From contig NZ_JAGL01000007.1 of the NCBI RefSeq assembly GCF_000526635.1, forward strand, positions 134 through 64,133: a stretch of DNA of 64,000 nucleotides, given 5' to 3'. Under the pieces are notes generated by a model, which was given only the letters and a program-made list of their open reading frames with translations, was not told where the DNA came from and did no database searches. Source of the stretch: Aminobacter sp. J41. GTDB taxonomy: Bacteria; Pseudomonadota; Alphaproteobacteria; Rhizobiales; Rhizobiaceae. Both the position numbers and the translations under genes were made by a program. The stretch's first letter is position 1. Each line of letters opens with the position of its first letter. Positions 23,810-33,212 of this stretch are shown here, piece after piece.

Positions 23810-25066
23810 ATGACCGGCTTTGAATCGAGCGTGGCGCGCGCTGGCGCGGCGATGCGCGAGCTTTTCCCGGAGACGCCGCTGCAGGAGAACGTCTACCTCT
23901 CGCGCAAGACCGGCGCCCGCGTCTTCCTCAAGCGCGAGGACCTGTCGCCGGTGCGCTCCTACAAGATCCGCGGCGCCTTCAATTTCTTCCGCAAGCGAGT
24001 CAGCGAAGGCGAGGGGGCACACCTCTTCGTCTGCGCCTCGGCCGGCAATCATGCCCAGGGCTTTGCCTATGTCTGCCGCCACCTGCGGAAGAAGGGTGTC
24101 GTCTTCATGCCGGTGACCACACCGCAGCAGAAGATCGACAAGACGAAGATGTTCGGCGGCGGTCAGGTGGAAATCCGGCTGGTCGGCGATTTCTTCGACG
24201 ACTGCTATGCCGCCGCGCGCGCGTTTGCAGAGGAAGCCGGCGGCGTCATGGTGCCGCCCTTCGACGACAAGGACATCATCGAGGGGCAGGCGACGGTCGC
24301 GCAGGAGATTCTGGAGCAACTGCCGGAAGGCGTGAAGCCCGATATCGTCATCCTGCCGGTCGGCGGCGGTGGCCTGTCTGCAGGCATTACCCGATATCTG
24401 GAAGCGAAGGGTGTGCAGCCGCGCTTCGTCTTTGCCGAGCCGGCGGGCGCGGGGAGCCTGCATCGTAGCCTGGAGGTCGGGCGTCGCGTAAAACTGCAAA
24501 CGGTCGACAACTTCGTCGACGGCGCGGCCGTGGCCGAGATCGGCAGCGAGAACTTCAAATACCTGAAGGCCTTCAGTCCCGACGACGTCAAGCTGGTGCC
24601 GGAGAACCGGCTCTGCGCAACGATGATCGAGATACTCAACGTCGAGGGCATTGTGCTCGAGCCCGCGGGCGCACTGTCGATCGACGCGATGAAGGACATC
24701 CCGCGCAAGGAGCTGCAGGGCAAGGTCGTCGTCGCCGTCGTCACGGGTGGCAATTTCGACTTTGAGCGCCTGCCGGATGTGAAGGAGCGGGCGCTGCGGT
24801 TCGAGGGGCTGAAGAAATATTTCATGTTCCGCTTCCCGCAGCGGCCGGGCGCATTGCGCGACTTCCTCAATCTGCTCGGCCCCGAAGACGATATCACACG
24901 CTTCGAGTATCTGAAGAAGTCGGCCCGCAATTTCGGCTCAGTCCTGATCGGCATCGAGACCAAAGATCCCAGGCAATTCAAGGTGTTGTTGAAGCGTTTT
25001 GATGAAGCCGGCTGGACATATCGCGACATCACCGACGACCCGATGATGGCGGAATTCATCATCTAG
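23810..25066 (+). CDS. ilvA: Threonine ammonia-lyase (threonine dehydratase)
   Basis: This PLP enzyme converts threonine to 2-oxobutyrate, the first step of isoleucine synthesis. The 418-residue protein has the PLP-lysine segment SYKIRGAFNF, the phosphate-binding VGGGGLSAGI loop, and CASAGNHAQGFAY. The C-terminal 80 residues (FMFRFPQRPGALRDFLN) form one ACT-like regulatory domain, which makes the protein shorter than E. coli IlvA with two and longer than catabolic TdcB with none. The start ATG at 23810 follows AAGAGGAAGTC. Isoleucine feedback control is therefore likely but inferred. Confidence 0.95.
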   Translation: MTGFESSVARAGAAMRELFPETPLQENVYLSRKTGARVFLKREDLSPVRSYKIRGAFNFFRKRVSEGEGAHLFVCASAGNHAQGFAYVCRHLRKKGVVFMPVTTPQQKIDKTKMFGGGQVEIRLVGDFFDDCYAAARAFAEEAGGVMVPPFDDKDIIEGQATVAQEILEQLPEGVKPDIVILPVGGGGLSAGITRYLEAKGVQPRFVFAEPAGAGSLHRSLEVGRRVKLQTVDNFVDGAAVAEIGSENFKYLKAFSPDDVKLVPENRLCATMIEILNVEGIVLEPAGALSIDAMKDIPRKELQGKVVVAVVTGGNFDFERLPDVKERALRFEGLKKYFMFRFPQRPGALRDFLNLLGPEDDITRFEYLKKSARNFGSVLIGIETKDPRQFKVLLKRFDEAGWTYRDITDDPMMAEFII

Positions 25067-25386
25067 CGACGGTTGTATCTGCTGCGCTGCACAAGAAAGG
25101 GTTTGCTATTCTTCGCAAACTCCCCCATATCCGGCCTCACGAGGCGCATGGGCCGGTTGATCCGGCTTTCCTGAGGGACTGGTTGCGCATCTGTCCGAAG
25201 CTGGGTCAGCGATGACTCGCAACGGGCGAGCCCCGCGGCAATGACGCTGCGGGCACGACAGCGCAGCCGAGCGAACCGGAACGTGTTCGCCGCCTTGTCG
25301 TCCAAAAAAAAGTTTCGGCCGTGGCAGGTTGCGCCGCGCCGGTGTTGTTTGCAGCGCGAGCCCGCGTGGCCGGCTGCATGAAAGAG
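25067..25386. other. Leader region before the DEAD-box helicase
   Basis: These 320 bases between ilvA and the helicase hold an A8 tract near 25305 and GC-rich potential stems. I see no gene, and no promoter or cold-shock element that I can name. Confidence 0.5.
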
Positions 25387-26826
25387 ATGAATTTGAAAAA
25401 CGAAATGACTACCGCTGTTGCTCAGGCGACCGAAGGCTTCGGCGCGCTCGGCATTGAAGGCGCGCTGCTGAAGGCAACGCATGCTGCCGGCTTTACTGAT
25501 CCGAAGCCGATCCAGGTCCAGGCCATCCCGGCGCAGCTTGAGGGCCGTGACATTCTCGGCATCGCCCAGACGGGCTCCGGCAAGACGGCGGCGTTCAGCC
25601 TGCCGATTCTCGCGAAGATCGTCGGCCTCGGCACCAAGCGCTCGCCGCGCACCGCGCGTGCCCTGGTTCTCGCACCGACCCGCGAGCTCGCTGTCCAGAT
25701 CGAGGAGACGATTCGTATCCTCTCCAAGGGCCTGCATATTTCGACAGCGCTGGTCCTCGGCGGCGTGTCGCGCAACACCCAGGTCAAGAAGATGCTTCCG
25801 GGCGTCGACGTGCTGATCGCGACGCCGGGCCGCCTCACGGACCTCGTCCGCGAGAAGGAAATCAGCCTCGCCGAGACGCGCTGGCTGGTCCTCGATGAAG
25901 CCGACCGGATGCTCGACATGGGCTTCATCAACGACGTGCGCCGCATCGCCCGCGCGATCCACAAGGATCGCCAGACGGCCCTGTTCTCCGCGACCATGCC
26001 GGCCGAGATCGAGAAGCTCGCCCGCGAGCTGCTGAACGATCCGGTCCGCGTCGAGGTCGCGCCGCAGGGCACGACCGCCGGCGAGATCAAGCAGAGCGTC
26101 ATCCTCGCCCGCACCAAGCAGAAGCGTGTGATCCTCTCGAAGATGCTCGCCGACGATGCGATGAAGTCGGTGATCGTTTTTGCCCGCACAAAACACGGCG
26201 CCGACCGCGTGGCGCGTGACCTCGATCGCGACGGCTTCGAGGCCGCGGTCATCCACGGCAACAAGTCGCAGAACGCACGCCAGAAGGCGCTGAATTCATT
26301 CCGCGATGGCTCGGTTCGCGTTCTCGTTGCGACCGACATTGCCGCGCGTGGCATCGACGTGCCGGGCATCACCCATGTCGTCAACTTCGACCTGCCGGAC
26401 GAGGCGGAGAGCTACGTTCACCGCATCGGCCGGACTGGCCGCAATGGCGCCGATGGCATTGCCATCACGCTGTGCGATCCGACCGAGAACTCGAAGCTGC
26501 GTCAGGTGGAAAAGATCATCCGCATGAAGCTCGATGTCGCGGAATCCTATCTCGACCAGCCGGATCCGGCGCCGGCACCGCGTCAGCCGCGCACGGATGT
26601 CAAGCATCCGGAGGCAGCCAACGACGACGTCCAGCACAGGCGGACCCGCAACGGCCCGTACCGGAACGGCCCGAAAGCTGGCAAGCCGAAGCGCTTTGGC
26701 GGAAAGCCGAGCAAGAATGGCGGCGCCCCGCAGGAAGGCGAGCGCCCGGTTGCGGCAAAGCCAAATGCGGGCAAGCCGTTCCGCTCGCGTCGTCGCGGCC
26801 AGGGTGGTCGTCGGGCTGCTGCCTGA
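25387..26826 (+). CDS. DEAD-box ATP-dependent RNA helicase (RhlE-like)
   Basis: This is an ATP-driven RNA remodelling enzyme. The start chosen is ATG 25387 (MNLKNEMTTAVAQATEGFGA); 25378 and 25405 are alternatives. Motifs run in order: Q motif near PKPIQVQAIPAQ, Walker A AQTGSGKTAAFSLP, PTRELAVQ, TPGRL, DEAD as VLDEADRMLDMGF, SAT as LFSATMP, then VATDIAARGIDVPG and HRIGRTGR. The last 80 residues are basic and low in complexity (KPKRFGGKPSKNGG, FRSRRRGQGGRR), typical for the RNA-binding tail of RhlE-type helicases. The 479-residue size fits. The group is linked to cold adaptation and ribosome assembly. Confidence 0.95.
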   Translation: MNLKNEMTTAVAQATEGFGALGIEGALLKATHAAGFTDPKPIQVQAIPAQLEGRDILGIAQTGSGKTAAFSLPILAKIVGLGTKRSPRTARALVLAPTRELAVQIEETIRILSKGLHISTALVLGGVSRNTQVKKMLPGVDVLIATPGRLTDLVREKEISLAETRWLVLDEADRMLDMGFINDVRRIARAIHKDRQTALFSATMPAEIEKLARELLNDPVRVEVAPQGTTAGEIKQSVILARTKQKRVILSKMLADDAMKSVIVFARTKHGADRVARDLDRDGFEAAVIHGNKSQNARQKALNSFRDGSVRVLVATDIAARGIDVPGITHVVNFDLPDEAESYVHRIGRTGRNGADGIAITLCDPTENSKLRQVEKIIRMKLDVAESYLDQPDPAPAPRQPRTDVKHPEAANDDVQHRRTRNGPYRNGPKAGKPKRFGGKPSKNGGAPQEGERPVAAKPNAGKPFRSRRRGQGGRRAAA

Positions 26827-26927
26827 TCCGCTTCAGCATTGGGCCAGTGTTGCTGGCCCAATTGCGCCGGCCAGTCCCATGCTTTACGCGTTGCCCCTGA
26901 CTGTGGAGGACATGGAGGGGGAATCGC

Positions 26928-28130
26928 ATGGCAGGACTGGCTGCGCTGGCGATCGGATACGTTCTGTCGCAATTCTATCGCTCGTTTCTGGCCGTCCTGA
27001 CGCCGTCGCTCTCGGCTGATCTCGGCGCCAGCAACGCCGAGCTTTCGCTCGCGTCCGGCGCCTGGTTCATTTCCTTTGCACTGTCGCAGTTCGTGGTCGG
27101 CGTCTGCCTTGACCGCTATGGACCCAAGCGCACCGCTGCGACGCTGATGGGCGTGTGCGGCGGTGGCGGCGCGCTGCTGTTCTCCTTTGCGACCTCGCCC
27201 TGGATGATCACCATCGCCATGGTGCTGATCGGCATGGGTTGCTCGCCGGTGCTGATGGCCTCCGTCTACATCTTCGCCCGAACCTGGTCGCCCAAGCACA
27301 TGGCGGTGCTGATCTCGTCCTTCGTCGGCTTCGGCTCGCTCGGTAACGTGGTCGGTGCTTCGCCGCTGGCGGCTGCGGCCGATGCATGGGGCTGGCGTGC
27401 GGTGATGATGGGCCTCGGTGTCCTGACGATCGCCGTGGCGGTCGCCATCATCCTCTTCGTCAGCGATCCCAAGCGCGACGGGCACGCGGCGGAAGACAAC
27501 GGCTTTGCCGGCTACATCGATCTTTTCCGCATCCGCGCCCTGTGGGCGATCTTCCCGCTGATGGGCCTCAACTACGTGGCTGCCGCCGGCATCCGCGGTC
27601 TGTGGGCTGGCCCCTTCCTGTCTGAGGTGCATGGCGCCGACACGATGCTGATCGGTCAGGTGACGCTCTTCATGGCGATCGCGATGGTCGTCGGCAGCTT
27701 TGCCTATGGCCCGCTCGACGCGCTATTCGGCACACGCAAGTGGGTTGCCTTCGTTGGCAACACGATCGGACTCGTGGCGCTCGCCTTCCTTGCCATGCAG
27801 CCGCTGGCGGACCTCACGACCGTTACGGTGCTTCTCGTCATCATCGGCCTGACCGGCTCGGGCTTCGGCCTGCTGATGGCGCACGGACGCGCCTTTGTGC
27901 CGGCGCATCTCACCGGCCGCGGTGTTACGCTCCTCAACTTTTTTGCGATTGGCGTGGTGGGCGTCGTGCAGTTCGCGTCTGGCGCGGTGGCAACAGCCGC
28001 CGCGGTCGAGGGCGAGCCTGCAGCGACCTATTCCGTGCTGTTCTGGTTCTACGTGGCGCTGTTGGCGATCGCGCTCGTCATCTACCTGTTCGCGCGCGAC
28101 GCAAGGCCGGAGAAGAAGGCTAGCGCCTGA
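26928..28130 (+). CDS. MFS transporter
   Basis: The 400-residue protein has about twelve hydrophobic segments and the major-facilitator motif between helices 2 and 3 (VCLDRYGPKRTAATLMGVCG). The start ATG at 26928 follows GGAGGGGGAATCGC. Helix packing sequences such as WLPFLSEVHG-type loops and GSGFGLLMAHGRAF in the second half are usual for MFS permeases of the nitrate/cyanate or oxalate-like groups. The substrate cannot be deduced. Its 3' end overlaps the convergent short-chain dehydrogenase gene by 11 bases. Confidence 0.9.
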   Translation: MAGLAALAIGYVLSQFYRSFLAVLTPSLSADLGASNAELSLASGAWFISFALSQFVVGVCLDRYGPKRTAATLMGVCGGGGALLFSFATSPWMITIAMVLIGMGCSPVLMASVYIFARTWSPKHMAVLISSFVGFGSLGNVVGASPLAAAADAWGWRAVMMGLGVLTIAVAVAIILFVSDPKRDGHAAEDNGFAGYIDLFRIRALWAIFPLMGLNYVAAAGIRGLWAGPFLSEVHGADTMLIGQVTLFMAIAMVVGSFAYGPLDALFGTRKWVAFVGNTIGLVALAFLAMQPLADLTTVTVLLVIIGLTGSGFGLLMAHGRAFVPAHLTGRGVTLLNFFAIGVVGVVQFASGAVATAAAVEGEPAATYSVLFWFYVALLAIALVIYLFARDARPEKKASA

Positions 28131-28935
28131 CCTTGCGCCGGCTGAGCCGGTGCCGGTCCCATCCGGTGATGCGCCGGATGAGGGCGTGAGCGGCGTCGAC
28201 AGGCAGGAGCCGCATCGCCTTCATCGGCCAGACGAGTCGCCGCGGAAAGGCGATCTCGAAACCGCCCGACTGCAGCCCGCGCGCAATGCGGCAGGCAGCG
28301 TCCTCGACCGTCATCTTCATCGGCATCGGGATGCGGTAGCGCGTCGTCAGCTGCGTTTCGACGAAGCCCGGATTGATGATCTGCAGGCGGATGTTGAGCC
28401 GGTCGAAGTCGTGCCGCAGCGATTGCGCCATGTTGTTGAGCGCGGCCTTCGTGGCGCCGTAGGCGGCGGCCGTCGGGAAGCCGAAATATGCCGTCACCGA
28501 GCCGATGATCGCGATTTGCCCGAAGCCGCGGTCGCGCATGCGGTCGGCCAGCGGCACCAGCCCGTTCAGCACGCCGAACACGTTGACGGTGAAGGTCGAG
28601 GTGAAGTTCAGCGTCTCCAGTCGCTCGCCCAGCGTTGGCGAGTAGATGCCGGCGTTGAAGACGGCAAGCACGACCGGCCCGAGCTCCTTCTCGATCCGGC
28701 AGAGCGTGCTCTCCATGCCGGCCTCATCGGTGACGTCGCAGAAGTATTCGACGATTTTCCCCCGCGTCGACTTCGACTCATCTACCAGCTGCGCGAGCCC
28801 CTCCTGATCACGTGCGGTCGCCGCGACGACGAACCCCTGGTCTGCGAGGTGAAGCGCAAGCTGGCGCCCAATTCCGGTACTAGCCCCTGTGATCCAGGCT
28901 ACGCCGTCTCCTGGTGCCGCCCTGTATAATGCCAT
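28120..28935 (-). CDS. Short-chain dehydrogenase/reductase
   Basis: The start taken is ATG 28933-28935 (MALYRAAPGDGVAWITGAST), giving 271 residues. The Rossmann cofactor loop is TGASTGIGRQLA and the active-site pair YGATKAA (Y-x3-K) follows a serine in IIGSVTAYFG. NAG motif: VLAVFNAGIY. The substrate is unknown; the C-terminal extension (FPRRLVWPMKAMRLLP) suggests membrane association. An upstream in-frame ATG at 29064 would add 43 residues without SDR similarity. Confidence 0.9.
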   Translation of the reverse strand: MALYRAAPGDGVAWITGASTGIGRQLALHLADQGFVVAATARDQEGLAQLVDESKSTRGKIVEYFCDVTDEAGMESTLCRIEKELGPVVLAVFNAGIYSPTLGERLETLNFTSTFTVNVFGVLNGLVPLADRMRDRGFGQIAIIGSVTAYFGFPTAAAYGATKAALNNMAQSLRHDFDRLNIRLQIINPGFVETQLTTRYRIPMPMKMTVEDAACRIARGLQSGGFEIAFPRRLVWPMKAMRLLPVDAAHALIRRITGWDRHRLSRRKVRR

Positions 28936-29084
28936 AAGCCTGGAAAGCCGTTGAAGCGTTGCTGAGAAGATGCTGGTAGAAACTGTTCTACGGAATAAGC
29001 TGCCTGCGGGCAAAAACCAACCTTGAAAGCGCGCACGCACATTTCTAGTTTCGCGCCAACGCATGCAGCAGGAAGGACGCGCAA

Positions 29085-30119
29085 ATGACCGCTTCAGTGA
29101 TTGACGTTATCGGCAACACGCCGCTGATCCGGCTCAACCGCGCGTCCGAGGAAACCGGCTGCGAAATTCTTGGCAAGGCCGAGTTCATGAACCCTGGCCA
29201 GTCGGTCAAGGACCGCGCCGGCCTGTTCATCATCCGTGACGCCGAGAAGAAGGGCCTCCTGCGGCCCGGTGGCGTCATTGTCGAGGGCACGGCCGGTAAC
29301 ACTGGCATCGGCCTCACCCTGGTTGCCAAGGCACTCGGCTACCGCACCGTGATCGTGATCCCGGAGACTCAGAGCCAGGAAAAGAAGGATGCGCTTCGCC
29401 TGCTCGGCGCCGAGCTGATCGAGGTTCCGGCGGTGCCATATCGCAATCCGAACAACTACGTGAAGCTGTCCGGCCGTCTTGCTGAGCAGCTCGCGCGCAC
29501 CGAGCCGAACGGCGCCATCTGGGCCAACCAGTTCGACAACGTCGCCAACCGCGACGGCCACATCGTCACCACGGCGCAGGAAATCTGGCAGCAGACCGAT
29601 GGCAAGATCGACGGCTTTGTCGCTTCGGTCGGCTCCGGCGGGACGCTTGCCGGCATCGCTGCCGGTCTGCGCGAGAAGAGCAAGTCGGTGAAGGTCGGTC
29701 TCGCCGATCCGCGTGGTGCTGCGCTCCACAGCTTCTACACCAATGGCGAGCTCAAGGCCGAGGGCGACTCGATCACCGAAGGCATTGGCCAGGGCCGCAT
29801 CACAGCCAACCTTGAAGGCTTCCGGCCGGACTTCTCGTACCAGATCCCGGATGACGAGGCGCTGCCGATCATTTTCCGCCTGATCCAGGAAGAGGGCCTC
29901 TGCCTCGGCGGCTCCTCGGGCATCAACATCGCCGGTGCGATCCGTCTTGCCCGCGACCTCGGACCCGGCCATCGCATCGTGACGATCCTTGCCGACTACG
30001 GCACCCGCTATCAGTCGAAGATGTTCAACCCGGCCTTCCTGCGCAGCAAGAACCTGCCGATTCCGACCTGGCTCGAGAAGAAGGTCGAAATCGACGTCCC
30101 GTACGAGCAGGTGGCCTGA
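29085..30119 (+). CDS. cysK: Cysteine synthase A
   Basis: This is O-acetylserine sulfhydrylase, making cysteine from O-acetylserine and sulfide. The PLP-binding segment is NPGQSVKDRAG, followed by VEGTAGNTGIGLTLVAKALG and the SVGSGGTLAGIA phosphate loop. At 344 residues it is somewhat longer than E. coli CysK, close to the form found in alphaproteobacteria. The start ATG has GGAAGGACGCGCAA upstream. The stop overlaps the start of the alanyl-tRNA editing gene (ATGA), and sulfurtransferase and acetyltransferase genes follow, making a probable four-gene operon. Confidence 0.94.
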   Translation: MTASVIDVIGNTPLIRLNRASEETGCEILGKAEFMNPGQSVKDRAGLFIIRDAEKKGLLRPGGVIVEGTAGNTGIGLTLVAKALGYRTVIVIPETQSQEKKDALRLLGAELIEVPAVPYRNPNNYVKLSGRLAEQLARTEPNGAIWANQFDNVANRDGHIVTTAQEIWQQTDGKIDGFVASVGSGGTLAGIAAGLREKSKSVKVGLADPRGAALHSFYTNGELKAEGDSITEGIGQGRITANLEGFRPDFSYQIPDDEALPIIFRLIQEEGLCLGGSSGINIAGAIRLARDLGPGHRIVTILADYGTRYQSKMFNPAFLRSKNLPIPTWLEKKVEIDVPYEQVA

Positions 30120-30862
30120 TGGCTGCGACGACTGAGCCGCTATTCCGCGACGATGCTTATCTGAAGTCGATGTCGGCGAAGGTCGCCGACATCACGCCCA
30201 CGGGCGGCATCGTGCTTGACCGCACGGTGTTCTACGCGACGTCCGGCGGCCAGCCGGGCGACACCGGCTTCCTGCTCCGTGCCGACGGGACCGAGATCCG
30301 CATTGCCGGCACGGTGACGGGCGAAACCAAGGACGACATCATCCACCTGCCGGTGGACGGCGCGCCGCAGCTTGCGGTCGGCGACGAGGTCACCGGCGAG
30401 ATTGACTGGGAGCGCCGCCACAGGCTGATGCGCATGCACACCGCCTGCCACCTTCTGACGGTCGTCTGCCCCTTTCCGATTACCGGCGCTTCGGTTGCCG
30501 AGGACGACTCGCGCGTCGACTTCGACATTCCAGATGCCAGCTTCACCAAAGAGGACATCAGCGAGCGGCTGATGGAGCTCGTGCGTGCCGATCATCCGGT
30601 CTTCGTGAACTGGATCACCGATGACGAACTGATCGCCAACCCGTCGCTGGTGAAGTCGAAGAACGTGCGGCCGCCCGTCGGCTCGGGCCGCATCCGGCTC
30701 GTCGGCATCGGCGAAAACGGCAAGGTAGACACCCAGCCCTGTGGCGGCACGCACGTGCGCTCGACGGCCGAGGTGGGCGAGATCCACATCGGTAAGATCG
30801 AAAAGAAGGGGCGCGAGAACCGTCGCTTCCGTATCCGTTTTGGCCCAATGCCGGCGGCCTGA
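30119..30862 (+). CDS. Alanyl-tRNA editing protein (AlaX type)
   Basis: Free-standing editing domains of this type hydrolyse mischarged Ser- or Gly-tRNA(Ala). The 247-residue protein has the N-terminal TFYATSGGQPGDTG-like segment (FYATSGGQPGDTGFLL). Both zinc-ligand motifs of the AlaRS editing core are present: HTACHLLTVV (HxxxH) and CGGTHVRSTAEVG (CxxxH). The start overlaps the end of cysK by four bases, so translation is coupled. The pairing with cysteine synthase is notable because serine is both its upstream metabolite and the commonest misacylating amino acid. Confidence 0.92.
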   Translation: MAATTEPLFRDDAYLKSMSAKVADITPTGGIVLDRTVFYATSGGQPGDTGFLLRADGTEIRIAGTVTGETKDDIIHLPVDGAPQLAVGDEVTGEIDWERRHRLMRMHTACHLLTVVCPFPITGASVAEDDSRVDFDIPDASFTKEDISERLMELVRADHPVFVNWITDDELIANPSLVKSKNVRPPVGSGRIRLVGIGENGKVDTQPCGGTHVRSTAEVGEIHIGKIEKKGRENRRFRIRFGPMPAA

Positions 30863-30954
30863 TCCGCACATTGCCGGATCAGTCACCGGCGCATAATCTG
30901 CCCGCGTCGAAGCGGGATGTGCCGGGCTTTTCCGGCGGACAGGCAACGGAGCGT

Positions 30955-31809
30955 ATGATGAGTGAGACCAGCCCCTTCTTGGTGTCGGCAGACTGGCTGC
31001 AGGAACGGCTCGGCACGCCGGGACTGACGATCATCGATGCCTCCTGGTACCTGCCGCAGCACAACCGCGACGGCCGCCAGGAATACGATGCAGCCCACAT
31101 TCCGGGCGCGGTCTTCTTCGACCAGGACAAGGTGGTGGAGCCGGGCAGCAACCTGCCGCACACCCTGCCGCGCCCGGGCGTCTTCGGCCAGTACGCTTCC
31201 GCGATGGGCATCGACGAGAAGGATACGATCGTCGTCTATGACGGCCCCGGCCTGTTTTCGGCTGCGCGCGTGTGGTGGATGCTGCGCATCATGGGCGCGA
31301 GGGAAGTCTACATCCTCGCCGGCGGCTTCGATCGCTGGAAAGCCGACGGCCGTCCTGTCACGAGCGAACCGACGAAGATTGCTCCGAGCTTCTTCGAGGT
31401 CGACTTTGACGCCGAGCGCGTCGTCTCGCTCGACGAGATGCGTAAGATCGTCGAAAGCGGTTCAAAACAGATCGCCGATGCGCGTTCGGCAGGCCGCTTT
31501 ACCGGCGAAGAGCCCGAGCCGCGTCCCGGTATGCGTTCCGGGCACATGCCGGGCGCGAGGAACGTACCGGTGACGTCGCTGACGCGCGACGGCACGCTGC
31601 TGCCGCTGCCTGAGCTCAAGGAGCGCCTGGTGGCTGCCGGCCTCGACCTGTCGCGCCCGGTCGTCACGTCGTGCGGGTCTGGCGTCACCGCCGCGATCAT
31701 CACGCTGGCGCTGACCTCGCTCGGCCATACGGATAACGCGCTCTATGACGGCTCATGGAGCGAATGGGGCGGGCGTCAGGATACGCCCGTCGTGACTGGA
31801 AACGAGTGA
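30955..31809 (+). CDS. sseA: 3-Mercaptopyruvate sulfurtransferase
   Basis: This is a two-domain rhodanese-fold enzyme, 284 residues, transferring sulfur from 3-mercaptopyruvate. The C-terminal active-site loop is TSCGSGVTAAI, the CGSGVT form typical of mercaptopyruvate rather than thiosulfate enzymes. The N-terminal inactive domain contains IIDASWYLPQHNRDGRQEYD and VVYDGPGLFSAARVWWMLR. The start at the ATGATG of 30955-30960 follows GGAGCGT. The gene lies downstream of cysK and alaX and directly before the GNAT gene (stop and start adjacent), consistent with a cysteine metabolism cluster. Confidence 0.92.
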   Translation: MMSETSPFLVSADWLQERLGTPGLTIIDASWYLPQHNRDGRQEYDAAHIPGAVFFDQDKVVEPGSNLPHTLPRPGVFGQYASAMGIDEKDTIVVYDGPGLFSAARVWWMLRIMGAREVYILAGGFDRWKADGRPVTSEPTKIAPSFFEVDFDAERVVSLDEMRKIVESGSKQIADARSAGRFTGEEPEPRPGMRSGHMPGARNVPVTSLTRDGTLLPLPELKERLVAAGLDLSRPVVTSCGSGVTAAIITLALTSLGHTDNALYDGSWSEWGGRQDTPVVTGNE

Positions 31810-32352
31810 ATGACCAACGAGTCCGGACCGGGCGGCGGCACGCTGCTCGCCCGCATCACCCATCTCGAAATGCTGGCGCCGCCGCCGCACCGGGTGCAGA
31901 TGCCGATGGGGCCGCGCCTTGCCGTGTTCCGCGTCAGGAACATGCCGGCTTCCTTCTACCGCTATCTCTACCGCGAGATCGGCAAGCCGCATCACTGGAT
32001 GATGCGACGCAACGAGCCGGACGCGGAGTTGTCGGCCCTCATCAATGCCGACACCACCGAAATCCACGTGCTCTACGTGGACGGATGTCCGGCCGGCTTC
32101 GTAGAGCTGGACTTCTCGCGCATGCCGGAGGAGGCCGAGATTCTCTATTTCGGCCTCATGCCGGAATATCAGGGCAGGGGGCTGTCCAAGTTCTTCCTTT
32201 CCGATGGGATCTTCGCTGCCTGGGAGAAGTCGCCCGAACGCGTCGTGATCCATACCAACACGCTCGACAGCCCGCGCGCCCTGCAGCTCTACCAGCGGAT
32301 GGGTTTCACGCCCTTTGCCTGGTCGCAGGAAGAGGTTGAGCCCTGGCTGTGA
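31810..32352 (+). CDS. GNAT-family N-acetyltransferase
   Basis: The 180-residue protein has the acetyl-CoA-binding region of GNAT proteins: AEILYFGLMPEYQGRGLSKF (Q-x2-G-x-G/A pattern) followed by the C-terminal HTNTLDSPRALQLYQRMGF. The start codon immediately follows the stop of sseA, so it is the last gene of the cysK-alaX-sseA operon. The acceptor substrate is unknown. N-terminal MTNESGPGGGTLLARITHLE is not conserved in the general family. Confidence 0.88.
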   Translation: MTNESGPGGGTLLARITHLEMLAPPPHRVQMPMGPRLAVFRVRNMPASFYRYLYREIGKPHHWMMRRNEPDAELSALINADTTEIHVLYVDGCPAGFVELDFSRMPEEAEILYFGLMPEYQGRGLSKFFLSDGIFAAWEKSPERVVIHTNTLDSPRALQLYQRMGFTPFAWSQEEVEPWL

Positions 32353-32468
32353 TTACTCACCTGCGCTGTTAACGAAGCTGAATGCCAGACAACAACGCAT
32401 TCAGGGTCGCTTCAGTCGCCACCGCAGATAGTCTCACCACAATCCAGCTTTTTCGGAAGGAGACATCC

Positions 32469-33026
32469 ATGAACCGTCGTTTCGTCATTGCCGGTCTTGT
32501 CGCTGCCCTGGTCGCTCCTACCGCGGCCATGGCACAGCCTCGTGAAATGCCGTCCGCAGATCGCATCTTCCGCGAGCTCGAGCGGCAACCGCGCATGCAG
32601 GTGCCGCCGCAGCGCCGCGTGACCATCAACGAGTTCAAGCGCCGGCCGGAACTGCGCCGCGCTGCCCCGTCGATCGACATTCAGTCGATCAATTTCGCGA
32701 CCGGCTCGGCGACCATTCCGGCCTCGCAGTATCCGAAGGTCGAGCAAATTGGCATCGCGCTCCGCCGCATCATTGATCGCAACCCGCGTGCCCGCTTCCT
32801 CATCGAGGGCCACACCGATGCGGTCGGATCGTGGGAGTCGAACCTCGATCTTTCGGAACGCCGCGCCGCTTCGCTGCGCCAGATTCTGGTCCGCGAGTTC
32901 GGCATTTCGCCGCGCGCCCTGGAGACCGTCGGCTATGGCGAGGAATACCTGCTGGTGAACACGCAGGGCGACAGCTGGCAGAACCGCCGCGTCACCATCC
33001 GCCGTATCGACCAGTTCCTCCGCTAA
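32469..33026 (+). CDS. Secreted OmpA-family protein
   Basis: The start taken is ATG 32469 (MNRRFVIAGLVAALVAPTAA), with a signal peptide ending AAMA, giving 185 residues. After a proline/arginine-rich linker, residues from about 75 form an OmpA C-terminal domain: FATGSATIPASQYPKVEQIG, FLIEGHTDAVGS and NLDLSERRAASLRQIL, which bind peptidoglycan. There is no lipobox, so it is probably periplasmic. A strong terminator follows. It may anchor the wall non-covalently. Confidence 0.9.
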   Translation: MNRRFVIAGLVAALVAPTAAMAQPREMPSADRIFRELERQPRMQVPPQRRVTINEFKRRPELRRAAPSIDIQSINFATGSATIPASQYPKVEQIGIALRRIIDRNPRARFLIEGHTDAVGSWESNLDLSERRAASLRQILVREFGISPRALETVGYGEEYLLVNTQGDSWQNRRVTIRRIDQFLR

Positions 33027-33057
33027 TTTTCCCTCCTGCTTCCCTGTCTCTGAGCTT

Positions 33058-33086
33058 GCCCGCCGGACCCTCCCGGCGGGCTTTTT
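33058..33086 (+). terminator. Rho-independent terminator after the OmpA-like gene
   Basis: A perfect 9-bp stem GCCCGCCGG/CCGGCGGGC with loop ACCCTC is followed by five Ts. Confidence 0.92.
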
Positions 33087-33212
33087 GCTTGAGTACTTTC
33101 GCTGCGGAAGGATTCAATTCTGTGTCATGCGAAAGTGCTGGACTGGATTTCAAGGCAGCGCGACAGTCAAGCGCCTGACAGGGCCAGATGAAGCGTTCAA
33201 GAGGAGAGGAAA

